A stretch of DNA of 44,630 nt from Clostridia bacterium (GTDB taxonomy: Bacteria; Bacillota; Clostridia; Oscillospirales; Acutalibacteraceae), in NCBI GenBank assembly GCA_017403265.1, contig JAFQOJ010000058.1, positions 1 to 44,630 on the forward strand, in the 5' to 3' direction. Positions 6,806 through 13,972 of this stretch are shown in pieces (within the stretch, counting starts at the first letter, position 1; each line of letters starts with the position of its first letter). Below the pieces are notes generated by a model that saw only the letters and a list, made by a program, of their open reading frames with translations, searched no databases and was not told the DNA's origin. The position numbers and the translations under genes are program-made.

Positions 6806-7465
6806 TTATAAAAAAGATTGATTATTTATTTCTAAATTAAATTTTAAGCCCAATTTTGCGGCGGCTTTTTGGCATAAAAGCATACGCGTTATAAAAATTT
6901 CAAAAAATTCCATAATATTTGCAAATTTGGTGTCGATTTTAAGGTAAAGGGTGATTTCGGTTTTATTAGGGTTGATTAGTAGTTTTGATTCTACAACCGA
7001 ATAGTTTACCCTATCGTGAATATCAAAGGTAGAAATATCGAAATTTCGGACACGGCTTCGGCGCACATCTGATTTATCGGCTAAAATCAGCGCTGCCGAG
7101 ATATTATCAATAGGAACACCCGTGCCCTCATCGTGATTGCCTATGGCAGAAATTATTTTAGCAATATCGGTAGCTTCCATATTAAGATTGTCAAGTATTC
7201 TGAAAGCCATAACCGCACCGCTTTGAGAATGCTCAATACGGTTAACTATATTGCCTATATCGTGCAGATATGCCGCAATTTGCGCAAGCTCAATATCATG
7301 GGCATTTGCTTCCAAGGTTTCAAGAATGTATTTTACTGTAGCGGCAACCTTGCCCACATGTTGAAAGCTATGCTCGGTAAAGCCTAAGCTTTTAAGCGTA
7401 ATATCGGCTGACTCGATATATGTATTTATATTTTCGTTATTTTTAATTTGTTCAAAAGTTACCAT
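6806..7465 (-). CDS. HD-domain metal-dependent phosphohydrolase
   Basis: 219-residue protein of the HD superfamily, which hydrolyses phosphate esters of nucleotides or (p)ppGpp-like molecules with one or two metal ions. Visible elements: SFQHVGKVAA (H36), AAYLHDIGNI with the HD pair (68-69), IEHSQSGAVMA (H79) and NHDEGTG (about 106). The C-terminal third (about 150-219) has no motif I can name. The start is placed at the ATG at 7465, preceded by AAGGGG; a longer reading to 7513 has no ribosome binding site and begins inside the promoter region. The substrate is unknown. It is divergent from the penicillin-binding protein gene. Confidence 0.85.
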   Translation of the reverse strand: MVTFEQIKNNENINTYIESADITLKSLGFTEHSFQHVGKVAATVKYILETLEANAHDIELAQIAAYLHDIGNIVNRIEHSQSGAVMAFRILDNLNMEATDIAKIISAIGNHDEGTGVPIDNISAALILADKSDVRRSRVRNFDISTFDIHDRVNYSVVESKLLINPNKTEITLYLKIDTKFANIMEFFEIFITRMLLCQKAAAKLGLKFNLEINNQSFL

Positions 7466-7503
7466 AGTTATTGTACCCCTTACTTTTAACACAATACTAC
7501 ATA

Positions 7504-7532
7504 ATAATACCACATAACTTTATAAAATGCAA
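7504..7532 (-). promoter_or_regulatory. Promoter of the HD-domain gene
   Basis: On the minus strand TTGCAT (7532-7527), 17-base spacer, extended -10 TGG-TATTAT (hexamer 7509-7504). Confidence 0.65.
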
Positions 7533-7535
7533 AAG

Positions 7536-7564
7536 TTGATTTTGTAATTTTTTTATGGTATACT
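7536..7564 (+). promoter_or_regulatory. Promoter of the class A PBP gene
   Basis: TTGATT (7536-7541), 17-base spacer, TATACT (7559-7564). The start lies about 25 bases before the ATG at 7597. It is back-to-back with the promoter of the HD-domain gene. Confidence 0.7.
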
Positions 7565-7596
7565 ATAAAATGAATTCTTATGGATAGGAGATTCGT

Positions 7597-9918
7597 ATGG
7601 ACGACAGAGATATTTTTAGTTACGATAATTCTAACAATGAAATAAATAGCGAAAATTCTAGCTTTGACCTTAATAGCTTTTCTACTCAACCCCAAAATAT
7701 TGAAAGCAAGAGTAGTAAAAAGCCTCAGCAAAAGCCTAAAAATACAAAGCAGAAGATATTAAAAATAGTTTTAAGTTGTTTTCTTATAGGTGTTATTACT
7801 GTTGCTATTGTTGCCGGTAGCTTTCTTGTATATGCATTTACTATGGTTGACGGCACGGTTGATAACAATCTTAACGACCTTAAGGTTAATTTTACCACAA
7901 CCGTTCATGTTCAGAATGACAAGGGCGATTGGGAAGAACATCAGCGCTTGCACGGAATGTACAATCGTATTTGGGTGGATTATGATATTACTGCAATTGA
8001 GCGTGGGGACAAGGATTATGACGGTATACCCGCAAACCTTGCCAATGCCTTTGTAGCAATTGAAGATAAGGATTTTGAAACCCACTACGGTGTTGACTGG
8101 AAGCGTACCTTTGGTGCTTTGCTTAATGAATTTTTCCATTTTAGAGATAAATTCGGTGGCTCTACCATAACACAGCAGTTGGTTAAAAACCTTACTGATG
8201 ACCGCGAGCAAGATGCGGGCCGTAAGGTTAGAGAAATTATGCGCGCAAGATATTTGGAAACAAAATATTCCAAGGATGTTATTTTAGAATGTTATCTTAA
8301 TACTATTCCAATGGGTAAGGGTACTTACGGTGTAGAAACTGCCGCTAATTATTATTTTGGCAAGAGTGTTAATGAGCTTTCAATCGTTGAATGTGCTTCA
8401 CTTGCTTCTATTACAAAAGCGCCTTCATACTACTCTCCTGATACTAACCCCGAAAATAACAAAAAGCGGCGCAATACTGTACTTTATGAAATGTATGACC
8501 AAGGCTACATCACTAAAGAAGAGTATGATAATGCGGTAAAAACCGAATTAAAAATAGATGTAAATGAGAATGCAATTTCTAATAACAGTATAAATTCTTA
8601 TTTTGTTGATGCTTTAACCGAACAGGTTATCAACGATTTAATTGATAAATACGGTTACACTAAGGAAAAGGCAGGCGACCTTTTCTACACAGCAGGCTAT
8701 AAAATTTATGCAACAGTTGACCCCGAGATTCAAGCAACTGTAGAAAAAGCTTACCTTGATGTTGCTAAAAAGGCTCAAAAAAGCAGTAAAGGCGACCCGC
8801 TTTGGGGCGCTATGACCGTTATGGATTACGAGGGTAATGTTAAAGGTATTGTAGGTGGCATAGGCGAAAAGACTAAAAACCGCGGTTTCAACTGTGCTAC
8901 AGACGCTAAACGTCAGCCTGGTTCTACTATGAAGCCACTTGCGGTATATGCACAGGCAATTGAAAAAAATATTATTAACTATTCGAGTATTTTAAATGAT
9001 ACTAAAGCTAGCTACGGTAAATGGTCGCCTAAAAATGCCGGCGGCGGTTATTCGGGTAATATGACAGCTCAAAAGGCGCTTGAACGTTCTATAAACACTA
9101 TACCCGTAGCGCTTGCTAATAAAATGGGCGCGTCATCCTGCTATAATTTCTTAACCGAGAAATTAGGGCTTAAATATCTTACCGAGCAAGATATCAACCT
9201 TTCCGCAATGGGACTTGGTGGTACAAGCGGCGGTATTACAACCTTGCAGTCTGCCGCGGCTTATGCAATATTCGGTAACGGCGGCCGTTATTACGAGCCT
9301 ACCTTCTATACAAAGGTTACCGACCAAAAGGGTAATATAATACTTGAAAAAAATACCAAGCCCACAATGGCTATAAGCTCTGATACCGCCACTGTAATGA
9401 ATAAAATGCTTCAAAATGTTATTTACGGAAGTCAGGGTACAGGTACCTCTGTTGCATCTTCTGTATCTAAAATGAAGCTTTTCGGCAAAACAGGTACTTC
9501 AAGCTCGGATAATGATAAATGGTTTGTAGGCGGTTCGCCGTATTATGTAGTTTCTTCTTGGTGCGGATATGAAACTATGCAGAAAATGCCTTCCGGTAAC
9601 CTTGGTATTGCCAAAAGCCAATGGGCTACTGTTATGAGCAAAATTCATAAGGGCTTAAAGGCAAAGGAATTTCCTGAAAGCTCGTATGCAGTTGAAAGAT
9701 ATTACTGCACCAAAACAGGCGGTTTAGCAACAGATAATTGTAAAAAAACTGCTATTGGTTGGTATAAAAAGGGTTATCTGCCCGATACCTGCCACAAGCA
9801 CAGCGGCGAGCTTATGAAAACACCCGAGGAAGTAAGAAAAGAAGAGGAAAAGAAAGAAAAAGAAAAACAAGAGAAAGAAGAAACCAAACAAGACAATACC
9901 TCTTCAGAAAATGAATGA
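7597..9918 (+). CDS. Class A penicillin-binding protein (transglycosylase/transpeptidase, PBP1A-like)
   Basis: Bifunctional peptidoglycan synthase of 773 residues. A polar cytoplasmic tail (1-48) and one membrane anchor (about 50-75) precede the GT51 glycosyltransferase domain, with the catalytic Glu in AIEDKDFETHYG (about 154) and GGSTITQQLVKN (about 187). The transpeptidase domain follows, with the active serine in STMK (about 445), the SIN triad (about 497) and KTGTS (about 630). The C-terminus is a Lys/Glu-rich tail of about 40 residues. AGGAGA precedes the ATG. The next gene overlaps its stop by 8 bases, indicating translational coupling. Confidence 0.95.
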   Translation: MDDRDIFSYDNSNNEINSENSSFDLNSFSTQPQNIESKSSKKPQQKPKNTKQKILKIVLSCFLIGVITVAIVAGSFLVYAFTMVDGTVDNNLNDLKVNFTTTVHVQNDKGDWEEHQRLHGMYNRIWVDYDITAIERGDKDYDGIPANLANAFVAIEDKDFETHYGVDWKRTFGALLNEFFHFRDKFGGSTITQQLVKNLTDDREQDAGRKVREIMRARYLETKYSKDVILECYLNTIPMGKGTYGVETAANYYFGKSVNELSIVECASLASITKAPSYYSPDTNPENNKKRRNTVLYEMYDQGYITKEEYDNAVKTELKIDVNENAISNNSINSYFVDALTEQVINDLIDKYGYTKEKAGDLFYTAGYKIYATVDPEIQATVEKAYLDVAKKAQKSSKGDPLWGAMTVMDYEGNVKGIVGGIGEKTKNRGFNCATDAKRQPGSTMKPLAVYAQAIEKNIINYSSILNDTKASYGKWSPKNAGGGYSGNMTAQKALERSINTIPVALANKMGASSCYNFLTEKLGLKYLTEQDINLSAMGLGGTSGGITTLQSAAAYAIFGNGGRYYEPTFYTKVTDQKGNIILEKNTKPTMAISSDTATVMNKMLQNVIYGSQGTGTSVASSVSKMKLFGKTGTSSSDNDKWFVGGSPYYVVSSWCGYETMQKMPSGNLGIAKSQWATVMSKIHKGLKAKEFPESSYAVERYYCTKTGGLATDNCKKTAIGWYKKGYLPDTCHKHSGELMKTPEEVRKEEEKKEKEKQEKEETKQDNTSSENE

Positions 9919-11287
9919 TTTTATGTTAGAATTTAAACCTATAACATTAGAAGACGCACAAGTTTTAAGGCCGTTTGTTACATCACCCGCGCGGTTTTCG
10001 TGCGAATCAAGCACTGCTAACTTGGTTGTTTGGGCAAAAATGTACGATAATAAGTATGCTATCAAAGACGGTATGCTATTTATAAAATCAGCAGGTGCCG
10101 AAAAGGAAACCTACCGCTTGCCTTTTGGTGGAAATCTGCAAAAAGGCATTCAAATATTAAAGGATTACACCAAAACCGAGTATCCGCCTTTATGGGTGCA
10201 ACAGGGAGAGCGGTTTTTGGATTTTAAGGTAAACTTTGGCGAGTTTTATGAGTTTATACCCCAACGTGATGCTTTTGATTATGTTTATTTACAAGAAGAT
10301 TTAGCAAATCTCTCGGGAAAAAAATACCACAGTAAGCGTAATCATATTTCGGCTTTCAGTAAAAAATACAATTGGGAATATAGGAAAATAACAAGGGATA
10401 ATCTGCCTGATATTTTTGAATGTATGAAAAAATGGTATAGCGAGAAAACCGATAGGTTTGACGATACCATGAGTACCGAAAAGCAGGGAATAGAGCTTAT
10501 TTTAAACAATATGGAGTCTTTAAATATTAAAGGCGGTGCTATTTATATTGACGGTAAGGTGGTCGCCTTTACCTTAGGCTCACCTATAAACAAGGATGTT
10601 TTTGATGTTCATATAGAAAAAGCGCTTGCGGAGTATGCTACTGCTTATACAGTTATAAATAACGAATTCGCGAAAACTTTAAGCGATTATAAGTATATTA
10701 ACCGTGAAGACGATTTAGGATTAGAAGGACTACGCAAAGCAAAGCTTTCATATAAACCACATTTATTGCTCAAAAAATATCTTTGCATTTCTAAAAAAGA
10801 ATGGATTAAAAATATATATCACAGAGCTTTCTCGGAAGAGGATAACACCTTTGAGGACAAGCTGTTTGATACCTGCTTTAAATATATAAGAACCTTGGAA
10901 AAGGAAGACAGAACAGTTGCAATGTGTTTTGCGCTTCCTTGTAAAATAGGCGAAAAACAAGCCAAATATATTTTTGCGGTAACAACCGCCTACGAATTTC
11001 GCGGTAAAGGGTGTGCTACTGAGCTTATTGAAAAAATTAAAGCAGAAGATGACAGTATACTGATTCTTCGCCCCGTAAATGAGGGACTGATACCTTTTTA
11101 TGAAAAGATGGGTTTTAGTACATTTACTGCCACCAATGAACCAAACGGGTTTGCACTAACACCCTTAGAGGAATATGCACAGTTGGCAAACGAAAATAAA
11201 GAAGAAAACGGCACATTTACCGCTATGTATTACAGCAAAGAAACTGAAAATTTAGAAAATTTATATTTTCCGTACAGTATGCCGTAA
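9911..11287 (+). CDS. DUF2156 (phosphatidylglycerol lysyltransferase-like) domain fused to a GNAT acetyltransferase
   Basis: 458-residue two-domain protein. Residues about 5-295 match the DUF2156 fold (start FKPITLEDAQVLRPF, then FSCESSTANLVVWAKMY, KYHSKRNHISAFSKKY, INREDDLGLEGLRKAKLSYKP), related to the C-terminal domain of MprF that transfers amino acids from tRNA to lipids. Residues about 300-455 look like a GNAT acyltransferase, with TTAYEFRGKGCATELIEKI as acyl-CoA loop. No transmembrane segments are present, so it is not a full MprF. It overlaps the PBP gene by 8 bases, hinting at cell-envelope work. A second in-frame ATG at 9923 is an alternative start; neither has a strong Shine-Dalgarno, consistent with coupling. 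Confidence 0.85.
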   Translation: MNDFMLEFKPITLEDAQVLRPFVTSPARFSCESSTANLVVWAKMYDNKYAIKDGMLFIKSAGAEKETYRLPFGGNLQKGIQILKDYTKTEYPPLWVQQGERFLDFKVNFGEFYEFIPQRDAFDYVYLQEDLANLSGKKYHSKRNHISAFSKKYNWEYRKITRDNLPDIFECMKKWYSEKTDRFDDTMSTEKQGIELILNNMESLNIKGGAIYIDGKVVAFTLGSPINKDVFDVHIEKALAEYATAYTVINNEFAKTLSDYKYINREDDLGLEGLRKAKLSYKPHLLLKKYLCISKKEWIKNIYHRAFSEEDNTFEDKLFDTCFKYIRTLEKEDRTVAMCFALPCKIGEKQAKYIFAVTTAYEFRGKGCATELIEKIKAEDDSILILRPVNEGLIPFYEKMGFSTFTATNEPNGFALTPLEEYAQLANENKEENGTFTAMYYSKETENLENLYFPYSMP

Positions 11288-11310
11288 AAAACGATTTTTG
11301 CAATACAGTT

Positions 11311-11338
11311 AAAAGACTTCCATTAGGAAGTCTTTTTT
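11311..11338 (+). terminator. Intrinsic terminator after the PBP/DUF2156 operon
   Basis: Stem AAAAGACTTCC (11311-11321) / GGAAGTCTTTT (11326-11336), loop ATTA, T run. Confidence 0.93.
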
Positions 11339-11377
11339 ATGTAAACCAACGGTTGATAAGAATATATGGGTTTTTAA

Positions 11378-11406
11378 TTGACTTAATGCTCTTCTTGTGA
11401 TATACT
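11378..11406 (+). promoter_or_regulatory. Sigma-A promoter of the leader-peptide/XRE transcript
   Basis: TTGACT (11378-11383), 17-base spacer, TATACT (11401-11406). The start is near 11413, about 40 bases before the leader peptide. Confidence 0.8.
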
Positions 11407-11451
11407 ACAAGGGAAATAAATTCCAAATAAAAAATGAAGGAGGCGACGGAA

Positions 11452-11508
11452 ATGATGAAAACTTATACTTATTGGATGTCATATTTGTTGCCCAAAAAAG
11501 TATTTTAA
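11452..11508 (+). CDS. 18-residue leader peptide of an attenuator
   Basis: Short frame MMKTYTYWMSYLLPKKVF preceded by a perfect AAGGAGG 10 bases upstream, a stronger site than most genes here have. Its stop codon lies in the 3' arm of a 9 bp hairpin (11496-11504 / 11507-11515), and two terminator-like hairpins follow at 11528-11552 and 11583-11606 before the XRE gene. That layout is typical of ribosome-mediated attenuation, as for drug-resistance and amino-acid operons. The peptide has three Tyr and one Trp. Which signal would stall the ribosome cannot be read from sequence. Confidence 0.7.
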   Translation: MMKTYTYWMSYLLPKKVF

Positions 11509-11515
11509 TACTTTT
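11496..11515 (+). promoter_or_regulatory. Hairpin at the end of the leader peptide
   Basis: AAAAGTATT (11496-11504) / AATACTTTT (11507-11515), two-base loop. It contains the leader stop codon, so a ribosome finishing the peptide would melt it. Confidence 0.6.
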
Positions 11516-11527
11516 AGGAGCTTTATG

Positions 11528-11552
11528 CACATCCGAAACGGGTGTGTTTTTT
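11528..11552 (+). terminator. Attenuator terminator 1
   Basis: CACATCCG (11528-11535) / CGGGTGTG (11539-11546), loop AAA, then six T. It lies 19 bases after the leader-peptide stop. Confidence 0.78.
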
Positions 11553-11582
11553 GTTTTATAAGTGATTTATACTTATGATTTC

Positions 11583-11606
11583 AAGCACCCGTGGGGGTGC
11601 TTTTTT
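11583..11606 (+). terminator. Attenuator terminator 2 with competing hairpin
   Basis: AAGCACCC (11583-11590) / GGGTGCTT (11595-11602), then a T run. Its 3' arm GGGGGTGC (11593-11600) can instead pair with GCACCCCC (11616-11623), an antiterminator-like alternative. With the two entries before it, this accounts for the 374 bases without a larger gene between 11288 and 11661. Confidence 0.72.
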
Positions 11607-11661
11607 GGTTTTTAGGCACCCCCGAATATAATTGCACTTTAACGAAAGAGGTATTACGGCA

Positions 11662-11886
11662 ATGGGTCCGGTTTATGAGATTAAGATTTCAGATAAGATT
11701 AAAGAATATAGAAAAACGCACAAGCTGTCACAAGCAGCATTTGGTAAAAGCCTTGGTGTTTCTGCACAGGCGGTTTGTAAATGGGAGCAGGAGCTATGTT
11801 ATCCCGACATCACTTTTTTGCCACAGTTAGCAGAAATTTTGGAATGTAGGGTGGAAGATTTTTTTGAATCGGGTATAAAAATATAG
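11662..11886 (+). CDS. XRE-family helix-turn-helix regulator
   Basis: 74-residue DNA-binding protein of the Cro/CI (XRE) family: IKEYRKTHKLSQAAFGKSLGVSAQAVCKWEQELCYPDITFLPQLAEILECRVEDFF is a complete HTH_3 domain filling almost the whole chain, with a short hydrophobic end. The start is the ATG at 11662 behind AAAGAGG; an in-frame ATG at 11632 lacks a binding site. It lies between a leader-peptide attenuator and the ABC exporter pair and has the same orientation, so it may regulate the exporters, though a strong promoter of their own intervenes at 11930. Confidence 0.85.
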   Translation: MGPVYEIKISDKIKEYRKTHKLSQAAFGKSLGVSAQAVCKWEQELCYPDITFLPQLAEILECRVEDFFESGIKI

Positions 11887-11929
11887 AGCTTATAATATTT
11901 TGAAATTATTGATATTATTAATTCATAGA

Positions 11930-11958
11930 TTGACTGTTTTAAATGTTTATGGTATAAT
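11930..11958 (+). promoter_or_regulatory. Sigma-A promoter of leader RNA copy 2 and the ABC exporter operon
   Basis: TTGACT (11930-11935), 17-base spacer, consensus TATAAT (11953-11958). The start is at about 11965, at the beginning of the closing helix of the leader RNA, exactly as in copy 1. Confidence 0.85.
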
Positions 11959-11962
11959 TTAC

Positions 11963-12120
11963 TTGCTACACAAACTGCATATTTATTCACAACACGGGAA
12001 AATACCTTTTGTAAAAGGTGTTGCCCTTATTAACTCATACCGTGTTGTAGGAGCGTTTGTGTAGCAACAACGAAGGGAACGCTTTTTCGGTGTGTTCTCT
12101 TTGTGGGAGCACACTTTTTT
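11963..12120 (+). promoter_or_regulatory. Structured leader RNA with terminator/antiterminator, copy 2
   Basis: Untranslated leader of the ABC exporter operon, homologous to the minus-strand element at 5006-5162. Closing helix TTGCTACACAAAC (11963-11975) / GTTTGTGTAGCAA (12055-12067); inner helix ACAACACGG (11989-11997) / CCGTGTTGT (12040-12048); conserved apical hairpin AAUACCUU..AAGGUGUU (12001-12022). Then ACGAAGGGAAC (12070-12080) can pair over 11 bp with GUUCUCUUUGU (12094-12104) in the terminator, or locally with CUUUUUCG. Terminator stem 12090-12099 / 12105-12114 plus U6. No ATG precedes the terminator. Family not recognised; no T-box sequence or known aptamer core was found by eye. 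Confidence 0.82.
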
Positions 12121-12136
12121 ATTTTTGGAGGTCCAA

Positions 12137-13972
12137 ATGAAAGGAAAAACTAAAAAGGAAAAAAAGGAAAAGCTGAGCTTTAAAAAGACAGTTTCAAATA
12201 ACCTTTTTGCTATAAAGGCTATTTGGCGTTCTTCACCAAGCTATATGCTGGTTTATTTTGGTTCATCTTTTGTTTATGGAATACTTGGTTTTTTAAGTAA
12301 TACATACCTTTTGCGAAAAATTGTAAATGATGCCACAAGCGGTAAAAGTATTGACGGTGTAATACAGTATGTTATTCTTATTACTGCACTGAATATTATT
12401 ACAGGTGTAGCGCTCAGGTGGTTTTGGAATGTTATGTCACCGCCAAGGCAACGAAAAATTGCGGCAGACATTGAAAAAATGCTGTTTAGACAGGCAGCAC
12501 GCGTTGAGCTTGCTTGCTATGAAACACCGTCGTTTTATGATAAATATGTGCGTGCTATGGATGAAGCATATAATCGAATGATAAGTGTTATGCGCTCGTT
12601 TGATGGTTTGATTTATAAAGCAATTGCACTTACCGCTAACTCGATGTTATTGTTTATAATAGACCCGTGGCTTATTGTGTTTGGTTTGTTTCCGCTGTTA
12701 CTTGGGTTTTTCAAAAGACTTCAAAATATTGAACGCCACGCGTACCAAGTCGATTTTAAACCCATAAAGCGTAGGGAAGACTATGTTCGCCGTACTTTTT
12801 ATTTAGGTGAATACGCTAAAGAGATGCGTATAGGCGGTATGTATGTTCAAATGCTATCCGACTTACGTGATACATACAAGGATTATATGGTTATTCTTCG
12901 CAAGCACGGTGTTAAATGCTTTCTTTATTCCTATATACAAAAGGTGGGTTTAGAAGTATTTACCGTTTTGGGTGCTACCCTTTATGCCGTATGGCGCATA
13001 ATGGTAGACGGCGGTATGCAGGTGGGCGACGGTATAGTGGTTTTAAGCTCTATCGGTTCAATTTCTTATGCACTGAGCAACTTAATACAAAATGTTGCCG
13101 AATTTGGCGAGCACGCTTTATTCTTGGAAGATGTACGCTATTTTCTTGATTACACACCTAAAATACTTGACGGGGAGCATAAACTGCCTGAAAGTCCTGA
13201 TGAATTAGAAGTTAAAAATCTTTCTTTTAGATATGAAGGAAGCGAAAGCGATACTTTAAAAAATATAAGCTTTAGTTTGAAAAAGGGCGAACGAATTGCA
13301 CTTGTGGGCAGTAACGGCTCAGGTAAAACCACCTTGGTAAAACTGCTTTTAAGGCTATACGACCCAATAAACGGTGAAATTAATCTTAACGGCAACAATA
13401 TTAAAAATTTTAAAATTGACGAATACCGTGACACCTTTAGTACTGTTTTTCAAGATTTTAAAATGTTGTCATTATCGGTTAAGGATAACGTTTTATTAAG
13501 AGAAGGTAAGCAAGGTGATACCGAGCTTGTACTGAACGCTTTAAAGGAAAGCGGAGTTTATGAAAAAATACAAACCTTAGATAATGGACTTGATGCTATT
13601 TTAACCCGCGAGTTTGATGATAAGGGCGTTAATTTATCGGTTGGAGAGCAGCAAAAATTGTCCTTAGCGCGTGTTTTTGCAACCGATACTCCATTTGTTA
13701 TTCTTGATGAGCCCTCAAGCGCACTTGACCCGATTGCCGAATATAAAATGTTTGAAAATATGATGCGCGCAACTGTTGGCAGAAGTGTTATATTTATATC
13801 CCACAGGCTTTCTTCGGCAGTTTTGGCTGATAAGGTTTTGCTTATGGAAAATGGAGAAATTGCCGAATGTGGAACCCATACCGAGCTTATGGAAAAGAAC
13901 GGTAAATATGCCGCTATGTTCCGCCGACAAGCAGAAAATTATTTAGGAAACGAGGTGCAGGGTAATGAATAA
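12137..13972 (+). CDS. ABC exporter half-transporter, subunit 1 (permease-ATPase fusion)
   Basis: 611-residue half-transporter: a transmembrane domain with about six helices (about 35-330) and a C-terminal nucleotide-binding domain with Walker A GSNGSGKTTLVKLL (about 397), signature LSVGEQQKLSLARV (about 500), Walker B FVILDEPSSALDP and H-loop ISHRLSS. The signature reads LSVGE instead of LSGGQ/E, a departure at the third position that its partner does not share. The start is the ATG at 12137 behind GGAGG; the upstream ATG at 12092 lies inside the leader terminator. The next gene overlaps by 8 bases, so the two should form a heterodimeric exporter of peptide, lipid or drug. The substrate is unknown. 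Confidence 0.92.
   Translation: MKGKTKKEKKEKLSFKKTVSNNLFAIKAIWRSSPSYMLVYFGSSFVYGILGFLSNTYLLRKIVNDATSGKSIDGVIQYVILITALNIITGVALRWFWNVMSPPRQRKIAADIEKMLFRQAARVELACYETPSFYDKYVRAMDEAYNRMISVMRSFDGLIYKAIALTANSMLLFIIDPWLIVFGLFPLLLGFFKRLQNIERHAYQVDFKPIKRREDYVRRTFYLGEYAKEMRIGGMYVQMLSDLRDTYKDYMVILRKHGVKCFLYSYIQKVGLEVFTVLGATLYAVWRIMVDGGMQVGDGIVVLSSIGSISYALSNLIQNVAEFGEHALFLEDVRYFLDYTPKILDGEHKLPESPDELEVKNLSFRYEGSESDTLKNISFSLKKGERIALVGSNGSGKTTLVKLLLRLYDPINGEINLNGNNIKNFKIDEYRDTFSTVFQDFKMLSLSVKDNVLLREGKQGDTELVLNALKESGVYEKIQTLDNGLDAILTREFDDKGVNLSVGEQQKLSLARVFATDTPFVILDEPSSALDPIAEYKMFENMMRATVGRSVIFISHRLSSAVLADKVLLMENGEIAECGTHTELMEKNGKYAAMFRRQAENYLGNEVQGNE

Noticed and set aside
12092-12136. Upstream ATG extending ABC subunit 1 by 15 residues
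   Set aside because: It lies inside the leader terminator and has no Shine-Dalgarno, whereas GGAGG precedes the ATG at 12137.
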